A stretch of 64,000 nt of DNA from Tetragonia tetragonoides (GCA_038025085.1 CM076146.1:16962001-17026000), one strand, 5' to 3'; positions 34,028-45,663 are shown, counted from the first letter of the stretch. The notes: generated from the sequence alone by a model not told the origin. Numbers and translations are program-made.

Positions 34028-35132
34028 GTAAGTTTTCTTGATCATTCTTAGTTTTCGAACATCGATTAAGCTGATTGCGTTATCTTTATTAATGTATTAT
34101 TTCATAATAACTCCCACTGTCATTGCAGATAGTGTACGTGGACCGGCTTAACCTTCGTACGGGGGGACATAGGTGGGGGTGTCTCATGCCAAGGATGTGG
34201 GCATGGAGTACTAACGAATTGAAGAAGGCAATCAAAATGGACACCTTTCCAGATGGGAGATTTGGTCAGTGTCAGGTGAATACATGTATTGTGTTGTAAA
34301 TTTAGTATAGAAAATCGTGCTCATTGGGTGCTTCCAAAACTGGTAGTATCTTGTTTTTTTATTTACGTGCATGATTGGGAGGAAAATGTGTACAGTTTGT
34401 TCGTAGAAGCTAGTGCTAAGTAACTTTTAGTATGAGGGTGGCCATAATGATTGTCGTGGAATCAGTTGCATGGCTCAGTTGCAATTTCCATGATTGAATG
34501 CATCCATTTGTTCTTCTGATAATCCAGCAAATAGTGGCCACATGTGTATCTGTTTTAAAAGTGTTTCTTCTAATCTAATTTAGTTAATTGTCACATACGG
34601 ATGAAATTATGTGGGAAAAATAGAAATTATCATAGCATTAGCCAATGTGAGGAGACCATGTATATAGGGGTGAATGTATTTGTTGTTCCCATACATTCAG
34701 ATTATAGGGCGAACTGGTTGTTTCGCTTGTTTTTTGTAAATCCTTTAATTTCAACTCTTGTGTCTCAGATTGTTGATGGTGTTGTGTATGGAAAAGACTA
34801 TCCCATAAAAGAAAAGGACGTTATACCTGTATGGGAGGCTAAAAGGATGTGCAAGGTGCTAAGAGGCGTTCCGCAATGGAATACCGAAGATGGAGTACAA
34901 AATAGGGTATGATGCAAATGGGAAGTTCATAGATTATATAAATCCCTTGTGAAACTTAACAAACTAATTACCTATCCGATGTGTGCAAGTCTTGCCACAT
35001 AATTTCTTATGGCCTCCAAGGGTGAGATGTCCAAAAAGAGCCAGGAATTGCCTTGTTGGGGGAAGAGGAATTCGGAAGAGGAAGAAGGATGCCGATAATC
35101 CTCCCAGAGGCCCTGTATCTACTTTAGCCAGT

Positions 35133-35729
35133 GATAAGTTGAAAACCACCAAAGATGGGGTTGTTGCTGCTGATAGTGGATTAAGTAGGAGAGTGACGAG
35201 GAATCAAGCATTAAAGTTGAAGGTGGATGCAAGGTTAGGAGACGACAAAAGGATTGAGAATGAAGTCAATGGCGACGGAGGGGAAAGTATGTCCATCCTT
35301 GACGACAACCATAACCCCGACAAATACTCAAAGACCAAACCTTCCTCTCAGCCTATCGAGGAATCGAATTCAGATTATGAAGATGAAGATGACGACACTC
35401 CCCTTATTCTGGATGATTTGAGATGGTTTGATAAGTTGAAAACCACCAAAGATGAAATTATTGCTGCTGATAGTCGAATAAATAGGAGAATGATGAGGAA
35501 TGAAGCATCGAAGTTGAAGGTGGATGCAGGGTTTGGAGACGACAAAAGGATTGAAGGTGAAGTCAATGGCGACGGAGGGGAAAGTATGTACATCCCTGAC
35601 GGCAACGATAACCCCGACAAATACTCAAACGCCAAACCTTCCTCTCAGCCTATCGAGGAATCGAATTCAGATTCTGAAGATGAAGATGCTAACACTCCCC
35701 ATCCTCTGGATGATCGAAAACGGTTTGAG
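35133..35729 (+). repeat. 297-bp (99-codon) in-frame tandem duplication in gene A
   Basis: GATAAGTTGAAAACCACCAA recurs at 35133 and 35430. Both copies encode a Lys-rich stretch (LKLKVDA), GDDKRIE, EVNGDGGESM, PSSQPIEESNSD and an acidic DEDDDTP/DEDANTP end. The whole 274-codon frame (34983-35807) stays open through both copies. Confidence 0.88.
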
Positions 35730-35879
35730 GAACACACAAACCGCGTCAACAAGTACATTAACAGCGCGGAATCCGCGAAAAAAAAGTTAGCGTCGGTCAT
35801 GAAATAATTTATTGCAAAATTATTATTTAAGTTGTTAACCCTAATATATCATTTGGTTTCAGGTTTAATCACACAGTGA

Positions 35880-37105
35880 TCAAGATAGATGATTTAGTAG
35901 TATCCAGGAAAGAGCTTCATGATTGTCTAATCAACACAAAAGCGAAGTCCGGGGGCTACATTTTGATACAGGTAAAGACAAATAGCCTTAATTGCATTAT
36001 TCATTCCCATTATATAGCGAAACTTGCATCTTTATAAATGTCATTTTTAACTTCTTAATTCTGTGTTAATATTTTAGGTTATGGAATGTCTGGCAGCATA
36101 CCTCAACCACATCATAGTGTCCACCAAATTTGAAAATCAGGAGAAATATGTTATTTTCCCAACTTAGGTGGTATGTTAGACAATCTACTTACACATGATT
36201 CCAAATTACTTTGGCATTGCTAAACAGATATAATAATATATTATGATATAGTTCAATGCAGTTGAAGCCAATAGGAGGGAGAGGGCGGGGTCCAAAGACA
36301 AGGGGTATGAGAAAGTATTTATGAAAGGAGTTTCCATTATGCAAGAGGAGAGGAAAAAAATTAATATCGGAGGAATTCAGCAAGTAAGTTTTTAATCAGA
36401 GGAGATATATACAATTTTATGTTACCTGTACATCTAATACCGTGTGGCTTGCAGTTGTATATACCCGTGATTTTGGATGGGAGGTGGTGTTTATACGTTG
36501 TGGATAGGCCTTCAAAGAGAATACACATATGGGATTCATTGTAGAGGGACGTGTCGAATGAGGCGCATATTGTGCTCCTCCAAGTTATGGTGAGTAGTTT
36601 TATCACTATAAATAAACATACATTGTTACTATATAATATGATGGCAGAGGAGCGATTTTGTAACTTTGTTCCAGATAAAGGCTTTAAGCGATGGTTTGAG
36701 GCTACTTAATCCACCAGTTGAAATTCCTTTTGCTTCCATGCGTATTATTCCAGCAGGTCCTTTGCCAAAGGACAAACACCCAAAAGATTCGGGATTGCAC
36801 GTTATTATGTGGTTGCTAAAACAATTTGATGAAGCGAGTTATATTGGAGATGATCAGTTTGTTAACGTATATATCAAACAATTTTCATTTATTATTCCTT
36901 TCATTTTTGCTTTCTTCTAAGTACATGCTGATGTTTTATTTACCCCTTATCTATCAAACAACTTATTTGCATTTTTTTCCATTCCAGAAATTCCATGAGC
37001 ATATTTCGGCCATTCAGAAGAAGTTGCCAGGTTACCTTATATGCAAGCACCTCAACATGAGGTCAAGGAAAGTAGTTAACATGTGTATGGAGAAAGAACA
37101 GTAGA
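35880..37105 (+). pseudogene. Gene A C48/Ulp1-like protease domain, catalytically dead
   Basis: Exons read DDLVVSRKELHDCLINTKAK and GGYILIQ (35888-35971), VMECLAAYLNHIIVSTKFEN (from 36079), LYIPVILDGRWCLYVVDRPS then IHIWDSL (36455-36541), IKALSDGLRLLNPPVEIPFA then HPKDSGLHVIMWLL (from 36675), and KLPGYLICKHLNMRSRKVV (to 37105). In Ulp1/SENP enzymes, a His before Trp, an Asp 17 residues later and a Cys in DCG form the triad. Here the His position is Arg (36482-36484), the Asp is kept with the same 17-residue spacing (WDS), and the Cys is Ser (36789-36791). The usual oxyanion Gln is not present. A TAG at 36542-36544 also breaks the frame. Confidence 0.72.
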
Positions 37106-37518
37106 TATTGTATTGCCGTGCCTTGATGATTCATCAACTATTGTTTTTTGCCTCAAACAATTACGAACATGAAATTTGTATTTGTTTACCTTTTTCTTTG
37201 GATGGAGGTGGAATTCGTATTTGTTTACCTTAATTAATTTAACACTTAGAGTAATATCTATAGTCACTGTACCATTTTTGCAAATAGACATATGAATTGA
37301 CGGTTGTTCCTGCAAAACCCCAAACCAACATTACAAGCTCACATATTCTGATAAGTACACCGACTAATTTACAAACCAAAACCCAAAACCGACTTGACAA
37401 ACTCACTTATTTTGATAAAAGATCAGTGACATCAAATGGAAAACCCTCCTCTAGGGTATGTTATGAATAACGTTAAATGAATAACTTTATTATCAAATAT
37501 TTTTATCTTCATCACTGT

Positions 37519-37526
37519 TATAAAGG
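37519..37526 (+). promoter_or_regulatory. TATA box of the F-box pseudogene at 37614
   Basis: TATAAAGG, 88-95 bp before the ATG at 37614, the same distance as in the minus-strand relatives. Confidence 0.5.
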
Positions 37527-37613
37527 CCTTTTCAGTGTTCAACTCCCCAATCCTCCCTTTCATCCGTCTTCATTTCCCTTCATCTCACCTTAGATTAAGA
37601 ACACGAAATCGGC

Positions 37614-38681
37614 ATGCAAGTTGAAAAGATTCAATCTAAGGTTGAAAATGAAAGCCATCACTCCTTCGAATGTCGGCACCCGATTGGTAAAGCTGAAAAA
37701 ATGAACATGATGTCTCTCACAAATCTACCTAAAGATTTGTTGATGGACATAATGGAGAAGTTGGCTAAGCATTCTTGCAGGGATTATTTGAGTCTTCAGT
37801 CAAGGTAATTTGCTGAATCAAGTTGATTTTATTGAATCAATGTTGTACATAGTGATTTTGACTATATTTTGAAGTTAATTCAAACGTTATGTGTAAACGT
37901 TATGTGTACAGTCTTTTAATCTGAACTTAGCGAGTTTACGCCATATACTTGTTCCTGTTCAATATGCAGATTCCCAAATTGGAGCATGAATTGATCCCTC
38001 CAATGTTTGTAAATTAATTAATTCTCATGTTGAGTTATCGTATCTGCAGTTGTAAGTCCTTCAATAAGCTTGGGTTACACAAGGATATCCTTGCAAAAGT
38101 AAGGTGGAATAATGTCCATAAGAACATCTTTCAATGCCCAAAAATGTCCAACCTGTTAGACCTCTGCATACGCCAAAAGAATCCTGACGCTTTGTACTCC
38201 GTGGGGATGGTATGAAATACAACTAATCAATTTGTACTCATTCAAAATTGGAATTGTATGTGTTGAACCACATTACAAATCAACTTATTTTTCGTGTATG
38301 GGTTTGTAGTTCTATTATTTTCTGTGTTGCGCAACAAAATCAGGCTACCAGTAGTTAAATTATGTCGTTGATGCTGCTCATGCTAGGGCAGAGTACATGG
38401 TTAGCCTGCTAGACCTGCTAAGTGGAGACCAAAATAAACTTCAGCAAGCTGTGTACATGATGGACTCTGCTTGTGACAAGTTGGGGGATGGTGGTTTAGT
38501 TGAAATGAGAGAGAGCTTGCATTGGTATGTAACAATTTGGCTTGTCAGAGTGAACCATTCTTTTCGATGGCCTACACTGGTTTGTACCCACGAACCCAAT
38601 CTATGCGTCGTTTCCAAATGTGAGCGTAAGGTGCGGAATTTCGCAAACTTAGTGGGTAGCACCAAGTTCTTAGCAAATTAG
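37614..38681 (+). pseudogene. F-box/Sel1-like copy with one nonsense codon
   Basis: Exons are 37614-37804 (191 nt), 38050-38209 (160 nt) and 38310-38681 (372 nt), with CAAG|GTAATT, GCAG|T, G|GTATGA and GTAG|TTC boundaries. The F-box is MSLTNLPKDLLMDIMEKLAK, preceded by a 40-residue N-terminal extension not seen in the other copies (a later ATG may be the real start). Exon 2 has KVRWNNVHKNIFQCPKMSNL and NPDALYSVGM. Exon 3 has ARAEYMVSLLDLLSGDQNK, MDSACDKLGDGGLVEMRESL and a C-terminal CERKVRNFANLVGS. TAG at 38352-38354 replaces the Trp of the neighbour's EYWLR, so full-length protein cannot be made unless this exon is spliced differently. Confidence 0.78.
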
Positions 38682-39025
38682 CATTTTGATTCCTCTTGTT
38701 TGAAATATTTTGAACAAGCCTGCTGATTATGTCCAGGGCACAACAAGCAACCTCCAACAAATTTGTGTTATTAGGAGCATATATAATTTTGTTTGCACAA
38801 ACTCCCCTCTTTTGTAAGGTTTTGATCATGGAGGTGTTTTAAAATATCAGTGTACGCAGGTGCTTGGAACATTTATGTAGTAACAACCATAATTTCGTTG
38901 CGTATTTGAATCTTTTTAGCAGTTAAAAATTCTGACCCACTACCACTCTTTTATGTATTAACAACCATAATTTTGTTTCGTGTTTGAATGTTTATGTAGT
39001 TAAAAAACCTAACCCACTACGACGT
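38682..39025. repeat. Downstream spacer with an ~82-bp direct duplication
   Basis: AACAACCATAATTTCGTTGC / AACAACCATAATTTTGTTTC recur near 38882 and 38961, each followed by GTATTTGAAT or GTGTTTGAAT and by a stretch ending in ACCCACTAC. No gene is seen. Confidence 0.6.
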
Positions 39026-41204
39026 AGCTTACTATTAAAACACAGTGCGGCTCTCCCAAAACTTACAAAGTGAAGACACGTACGACGCTAACTAGGAGGT
39101 TCATGTTCGTGTGAGGATGCCACATAAACGACGCCTAAGCACAAGCATAACGCATCATCCAATTGTCAGCCATTAATGCTTTATTATTAGTTGAATTTAT
39201 TAGTATACTAATTTGTAAGCCCGACGATGCCCGGGTTGCGTGTTAATAGCGTGATGGATATAATTTAATAAATAAAAGCTAATTATATTTTTGCGTGAGA
39301 AATTTGTATATATATCTATCTTATATTTTAAGTGTAAAATATGAAGTTTCGGCTAAATGTTAATTTTGTTTTCCAATCCATATTAAAAGTGGTTGCCTCA
39401 TTCTCATCAATCATAATTACACACGCACTTTGATGATTTTAACTATAATCCGATTTAATCCTTGGCTTATCAAATAATCATAAATATTACCACTATTTTA
39501 CTATACATATTCAATAATTATTAATGAGAGATGTAAAAAATAATTTATTTTCCTTAGTAATTAATAATTTGAAAAATTTAACCACCTTTACTGAGCTCTT
39601 GTATGACTGGAAAAAGAACAAAAAGTTGATAAAATATTCTAGCTTGACCAATTCTTAAATTGAACACCTCGATAATCCAAAAACCTACGGAAGATAATTT
39701 GATATAAATGATTTTCAATAAAGGTTAAAATTAGTACAAAGATCGACTATTTAACAAAATATTTAGGAGAAGGAAAAGACAAAGAATAATATTCATACCT
39801 CATAATTAACAATATAAATACATCTCCGCAGCAAAATATTAGATTAGGTAACAAATCAATAGTGCATTAAATTTAATATTCAATTATGAATCCATGAGCG
39901 TAACATGGAAAAATGTATTGTGATGAGAATCAAGTAAACTCTTATATTGGATTTGATATCACCTAGGCATCGATTAAAAATATGAATACTTACTTCAAAT
40001 TGAAATTTAACAACTTTTACAATACCCAAACCTCCATGTACGAACAAATGATCAATTAATATATTAACGACCTCTAATTTATTTATTTTTTTTGATAATC
40101 TGACTCTCATGTACTGAGAGTTCGTTTTGTTCAAGCACAAATATAATCATTGATGCTCAAGAATATTAGAATATAGTCATACTTCCTCATATCTTTAATC
40201 ATTGAACTGAAATTTGTAACCCAAAAAAAAAAAAAAAATCATTGAACTGAAATTATAATAACAAATGTTCAACCAGAAAATCAAAATTATGTAAATATTC
40301 TTGATATATACTCCCGTGTATATTTATATACTAAATTGGTTGGACAGAGAAGTAAAGACTATACGGAAAAACTAAGGAAAACAAAACATAAATTGGTTGG
40401 ACAGGGAGAACAAAAAAAAAAAAACAGAAGCTTACATATAAATGTCGATCTGGTAGTTGTGAACACAATTCAATAACCAAAACCTGCAAAACATGAACCT
40501 TTATAAAATTAGTAATTTTTTTTGGATTATGTGAGAACCAATACATAACATAGATCAAGGAGAAAAGCAAACCCAAAATAAAAATAAAAAAAATAAAGGG
40601 GAGGGGGAGTGCGACTGATTGGCTTGATTGCAAGAGCCTGGTGGAGTGGTGGCAAAGATTAAAAATCACGCATATTATAGATGGACATAGAGTTTCTTTT
40701 ATGATAAAATTGTTTGAATGGTTGGTTTAGTAGCTCTACAATACTATTTGCATATTCGAGTTGTTATGGGACTCTAATTATTATGCTTTATCTTGTTTTT
40801 ATTTTGTTTTTCATAATTAATTGTTTATTTGCTTAGGTGGCGCTCTCTATTATTTTCTTAGAAGACATGCCTCATTGTTCCCAAATGATTAGTTATATGT
40901 TCTAAACATATTGTAAATGCATCTCGTTCTGAAGTATTTTTCCATCCGAATCTTATGGTTTAATTTTTGTTATTTTTTGAGATGTATAGAAAATGTTATA
41001 AATGATTTTGAATATTTAAGAAGATCTCTTATAACCCTTATAAAATTCTAGTTGTTTATCAATATCTAATTTTACACCGATAAGGATGCTAAGACTCCTA
41101 AACGTTCTACACCAATTATTTTTTTGTCATTATTCTCGCATAGGTGGCGCGCTCTTAAAATTCTTGCCTGCGTGGAGTGCATCATTGCTCCCGTAAAATG
41201 CCTC

Positions 41205-41207
<3 letters not shown>
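39026..41207. other. AT-rich region with possible Helitron-like ends
   Basis: CTATTAAAACACAGTGCGG near 39028 and the GC-rich palindrome-like AAGCCCGACGATGCCCGGGT near 39219 resemble the termini and subterminal hairpins of plant non-autonomous Helitrons. A TTAGGTGGCGCTCTCTATTA-like phrase near 40835 recurs as ATAGGTGGCGCGCTCTTAAA near 41142. No boundaries or protein can be defined. The rest is non-coding as far as I can see. Confidence 0.25.

Positions 41208-41278
<71 letters not shown>
41208..41278. repeat. (TA)n microsatellite, about 70 bp
   Basis: Uninterrupted TA dinucleotides. The 65-aa frame reading (IY)n across it is an artefact. Confidence 0.97.
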
Positions 41279-41281
<3 letters not shown>

Positions 41282-42167
41282 TTTTTAAATTACAAAATAT
41301 AATAACTTTAGTTACGTAACTCAACAAAATAATAATTTTTATCCTATCGGATTGGATTCCAAAAATAATTCAAAATAAGATATGTATGTCCTAAATGGAC
41401 AAGACATGTAGGGTGGCTATATAGCTAAGGTTGTATGATACCATCGATCTTGTGCATATCCGGTCCCCGAATTCATATTACTTGCATCTAAATCGCACAA
41501 TAGCCAATAGGCGAAGAGAGGATCCTATAAAAAGGTAAAATATGAAAATCCCTAATAACTCAACTAAAGGCAGAGGAAATTTATTCTACTTAGAGTGCAA
41601 AAACTAGAAATCAATGGCAAAAAGAGGTGGAAAACCCTAATCAAAGGCCGAGAATGGACTAAATCGGCCCTCTGCGCCTGAAAATTTGTCATAGTAAGAG
41701 TTGTGGAGTTATTGGAGTCAACTCTTATGTTCTCTTCCTCTTTATATTACGAACAATGAAGTTCGACATATTATTGATTTCTAAATATTACATAAAATAC
41801 CTACTATATAGGCAATGAAGTAATACCTAAATGAAAGACTAACCCCGATGCATCGCCCAGGCCGGGTACCAACACTTGTTGTTACCAAAATATAAAATAT
41901 CTATACCTATGACGTATTGTCCAGTTGTCCAGTAGCTCGAGCCAAACAAATAAACTAATTTAATGTTAATAGAATTTGGAATTTGAATTGATAGTATTCA
42001 TTTTTCCTCAGAAACTATTGATGTTAATGTTATTTGGGAACAACGGAGTAGACGTTAGTATTCTACACCGCATAGGAGTATATAAGTTTGGAAACTACAC
42101 CCCAACGGGACTTTTCCTTTGAACGCTAAGACAATAAGACGCGTCACTGTAACGCGGTTATTTCCCA
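41279..42167. other. Intergenic sequence
   Basis: No gene seen. GGAACAAC lies at 42037-42044, about 250 bp upstream of the F-box copy. Confidence 0.5.
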
Positions 42168-42175
42168 TATAAATA
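42168..42175 (+). promoter_or_regulatory. TATA box of the F-box copy at 42287
   Basis: TATAAATA followed by CCA, as in the relative at 26485 (TATAAATACCA). It lies 112-119 bp before the ATG. Confidence 0.5.
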
Positions 42176-42286
42176 CCACTGGCCATTTTATTTAGACAAT
42201 TTGTGGTTCAGTTGTTACCATTGTGGATTATAACACATATTTATCCTCCATGTCCTCGACGTTTTAGCTAGTTACCCATTCATCCA

Positions 42287-43227
42287 ATGAAGCATACACA
42301 TATTCCATTGACAGACATTGAAGTTGGGATACTGACTGATATAGCTTGCCGAGTGGCTCGTACTTCTCTGAAAGATTATGCGAACTTGAAGCAAAGGTAT
42401 ATGAGTTATTTCTGTATTATTATACATTGTGATATGAAGAATGAATGTTCAAAATCTGCTTTATTGATATATGTAGTTGTGTCGATGTAAATTAGAAAAC
42501 ATAATATTCAAAGTTTGGCATTCAATCAGTTTAGATTTGATGCCTTTGAAATGCTCATATTTTTGAATTGAAACTTGGTAACAGCTGCAAAAAGTTCAAC
42601 GAAATTGGAAAGGACAAAGAAGTCCTAAGCATCTTGTGCATGAATAGCCTAGGATCAGATCCCCTGTTAGATGAGACGCGAGATTCAGTTGTAGCATAGT
42701 GCGTCGATTTGGGAAACGCAAGCGCAATGTTATATGATAGGATGGTAAGGCGTCGTATTTACACTTTTTGAAATTACTGCATATTGCTAATATAATCATT
42801 ATCAATTTAGTTTTGGGTCTAGATCAAATACTTTGTCGAAAATCGATTTTCGGAAGGTGAATCTTTACTGGAACGACCAGTGGATAAGGGTCATTTGATG
42901 GCATCCTATGTGTTTAGCATTCTCCTAATGTGTAAGGGAGACAACTTGTCTTTGAAAAGAGGAGTTGATATGATGGGAAATGCAGAGCTAGCACTTAGAG
43001 GAGTGGGCATTGTTAAATGCCGACTAAAGTTGAATGAATTTTTTCCACTATATGTTCGGCCAAAACTTGTGTGGGCAATACTCGATTGTGATGATGCAGA
43101 TATGCATGACCAAGGAATGATTTGGTTTGAGGACAAAACTTTCGATGAAGTTTTGGTGGAGATCGGCCCAAAATGTTTCGTCTGTCGTAGTGCTCGGGAG
43201 TTAATATTTTTCAGAAAAGTTGTATGA
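42287..43227 (+). pseudogene. F-box/Sel1-like copy with one nonsense codon in exon 2
   Basis: Exons are 42287-42396 (110 nt), 42585-42744 (160 nt) and 42823-43227 (405 nt), with AAAG|GTATAT, ACAG|C, G|GTAAGG and CTAG|A junctions. Exon 1 has the F-box (IPLTDIEVGILTDIACRVAR). Exon 2 has a TAG at 42697-42699, where the copy at 26701 reads Asp. Exon 3 is fully open and keeps the C-terminal WFEDKTFDEVLVEIGPKCFV and CRSARELIFF that the 26701 copy lost by frameshift. The two copies are closely related over promoter and exons, so they are recent duplicates that decayed by different single changes. Confidence 0.78.
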
Positions 43228-43661
43228 CGATTGTTTTCAGAAAAGTTAATATTTTTCACAAAATTTGTATGACCAAGATATTTGTAACCATTTTGTGCCA
43301 TTGTTTTCCCAAGCATGGCGTATTGGCGTGTACGTGGTCTAGCTATTGTTGTTCCTGTAAAAGTTTGAAACTGAATTGCCTAATCAAAACCATGGTGTTG
43401 TTATATGATCCGTTGTTATATTACATCCGTATCTCTTACTGCTTGCTTCTGTTACATAGACCCATTGTTGTTCCAAGCAAAATTTGAATTTTCATGCTTG
43501 TAAGATTTAAAGACAATGGTATTCGTCCAAAGATGATGATCTTTAAATCCAACTTACCCTAGACACCACTACTAGAAACCAAATAAATACTTAATAGATA
43601 CCGCTTTGGAGAGTTTGGACATCCGTCTCTCTATAAGAATTCCACTCTTCATCACCAAACC
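43228..43661. other. Intergenic sequence
   Basis: No gene seen. Two GTTGTTCC motifs lie at 43348 and 43467. Confidence 0.45.
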
Positions 43662-44567
43662 TGGTAGGAGGTAGACATAGAAACACAAAACACCTCCAAC
43701 TCCCGTCCACAACAAGAAACCAGTCAAAACCAGTACAAGCAACCTCCACCATCATCCGCAGAGTTATTCAACACCCATCCACGTCCAACACCAGGACCAT
43801 TGACTTATTCGGACGAAACCACCCTTAACTTCTTTGAACTTCCCAACGCAGACATGAACCATCATTAGGAAACCTACCTCACCGGCACTACCTATCTCGC
43901 ACCACGTTCCAACGAAACACTCGCCAAGGTGCTAAACAAGATGCTCCTTCAAATCCTGCACAATCCAAGGGAGATACACTCAGATTTGATAAATCTGCAC
44001 ATGAAAAATAGGAAAGACGAAGTGGTACCCGCTCACCTGATGGATCTGTCTGACCAAAACAAGTGGGGAGAAGAAATTGCAGCGAAGCGATTACAAGCTC
44101 TCTGCTCAATCGTAGGAGGAAAGTCCAGGCCACCTAAGCTCCGGGATTGCGAGCTATTCCCAGACCCTCCGTCAATTCTCCCTGAATTGAATGTAAGCTA
44201 TGTGTTGAACTATGACTATGTGAAGACATCCATCTTAAGCTTCACCAACGCAATAGTTCTATACACATTGAACACAAGTGTGAAACAGATTGATCTTATC
44301 ATGAACTTGTCAACCACTTGCTCCCCAACGATGTGCAGATACTATAGGTCCAGAATGGAAGTTCAGAATAGGTACTTAATGGTCCCAGGCTTGAACAAGA
44401 TTGTGGACAGCTTAGACGATAGGGAGAAGGTAAATCATCCAGCCCTCTTTACAACCCCATATCTTGAATTTGGAATGAATATTCTCGCGTGGAATGTTCG
44501 GGAGATTGCAAGACCCACCTTCAAATCAAATTTTCTGTACCTTTTCAAGTATACCATCCTGAGTTAG
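43662..44567 (+). other. Unrecognised long reading frame fused to a LINE endonuclease start
   Basis: The frame runs from 43662 to 44567 with a single TAG near 43863. The first part is Gln/Pro/Ser-rich (ETSQNQYKQPPPSSAELFNT). The second (from about 43929) has mixed charged sequence (EEIAAKRLQALCSIVGGKSR; YVLNYDYVKTSILSF), and its end is MNILAWNVREIARP, the typical beginning of a plant LINE endonuclease. It could be a divergent ORF1 of that LINE or a host exon captured next to it. I do not recognise the middle part. No introns are obvious. Confidence 0.4.
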
Positions 44568-44767
44568 TCATTCTCACTGAAACCCGTGTCAGTAGAGCTA
44601 ATACAGAGAAGATCATGAGAAGGCTACCGTTTCAGCACTGGTTTCTAATGGAACCAGAAGGATTTGCTGGTGGAATTTTTATCCTATGGTCTCCTAACAT
44701 CATGTTTGACCAGGTGGACAAAAATAAGGAACTCCTCCACGGAGTTGTGTATTGTGCAGGAACATAA
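44475..44767 (+). pseudogene. LINE endonuclease fragment
   Basis: MNILAWNVREIARPTFKSNF (44475 onward) is followed after a one-base frameshift near 44550 by HPELVILTETRVSRANTEKI, LPFQHWFLMEPEGFAGGIFI and LWSPN. These are the conserved first 90 or so residues of a plant LINE AP-endonuclease, from a different family than the element at 13506. The sequence stops at GVVYCAGT. No reverse transcriptase follows, so this is a truncated copy. Confidence 0.75.
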
Positions 44768-45499
44768 TGGTTCGATGGCCTGGACTGTTAAAGTGTGGAG
44801 GAGTACTTCACATAAGATGATCACCCAGCCAATGAAGTACTAAAAATTTTCAAGTAGAATCAGCCCTTACGATTTCTCAATCCTTATGTGTTTAAAATTA
44901 TGTAAGTTAAAGCTTAGTATGGTTTAGGACGGACGCCTGTATCCAGCAGTATCTCAGAGGATTGTATTGTTCCTATATATATGATATGAAATTTGGTACC
45001 ATGCTAAACCACAAAGTTTTGGCAACTCCTAACATTATGTCGAATTTGTAGAAGTGTTACCTGTTAGTGTAGCCAGGTGGTTTCAAAATTACCTGTTAGT
45101 GTAGCCTGCTATCTCCCATTTTGTTGGTACCAACGGACATATCAACATACAAATATACCATGATGTACCGCATGATTTCTTGCTTTCGTCGAAAAAACTA
45201 CATTAAAAAGGTAAAGTGCAAATTATAACTTAAAACAAACCAATGCTTCATTCCAACTTACTTACATAAAAAAGGGTTATTTCATGGTAACAACAGAAAA
45301 ACATAAAACAAAGCGGATAGAATTTTGTTTCCACACATACCACTAATATATCACCTACAAAAAACATAACCTATGAAGCCTATTAAGTACATGCTTTTTT
45401 TGTACTAACCGGATCAAACCGATAGTCTTTCATTATAACTGACTAAAATATAATTACATTTATATATCAAGTATCAAAATAAAACTTAATAGACACTAT
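44768..45499. other. Intergenic sequence
   Basis: Non-coding as far as I can see. TTACCTGTTAGTGTAGCC occurs twice near 45058 and 45089. Confidence 0.45.
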
Positions 45500-45655
45500 T
45501 TATACTAACGCTTCCACGATGGTCCTGCTTCCACATCTACAAACAACACAATGAGGACCAATATCCTCAACTTCAGCATCGTAATACACGCCTTCTTTCC
45601 ACCAACGATTTGGATCATGCAAAGTCCTTAGAGGGCAATGCAATTTTGGGTTATA
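45500..45655 (-). pseudogene. F-box family C-terminal exon relic
   Basis: On the minus strand a frame reads LHDPNRWWKEGVYYDAEVED then IGPHCVVCRCGSRTIVEALV before a TAA at 45502-45500. The intact copy at 23186 reads HDPDRSWDEGDNFNAEVEDR and GPHCPVCRSC in the same place. No F-box or Sel1 exon is found to the right, where a dispersed repeat begins, so only the last about 45 codons survive. Confidence 0.65.
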
Positions 45656-45663
45656 ATGTAAAT

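Larger units (their letters stand above)
28833..37105 (+). pseudogene. Gene A: transposon-type Ulp1-like gene with amplified exons, degenerate
   Basis: A short exon 1 (28833-28856, MDKDDESI|GTAAGT) is followed by a Thr/Ser/Glu-rich exon starting at 29661, broken by a TAG at 30075-30077 and a frameshift near 30186. Then come eleven 66-69-nt exons (30978-32642), basic exons (32846-33030; 33133-33366, ending in KKRGRPVLPAP with an AT-hook-like RGRP), a conserved domain exon (33392-34027), smaller exons, and a C48-like C-terminus (about 35880-37105). The layout matches plant genes in which an N-terminal domain of unknown function precedes an Ulp1/SUMO-protease domain; such genes often travel inside Mutator-like elements (Kaonashi-type ULPs). 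Stops, a frameshift, altered donors and lost catalytic residues argue that it is a pseudogene. Confidence 0.72.

Noticed and set aside
41130..41327. 65-aa frame rich in Ile-Tyr
   Set aside because: Translation of the (TA)n microsatellite.
43888..44133. 81-aa minus-strand frame
   Set aside because: Antisense to the longer plus-strand frame at 43662-44567 and without motifs.
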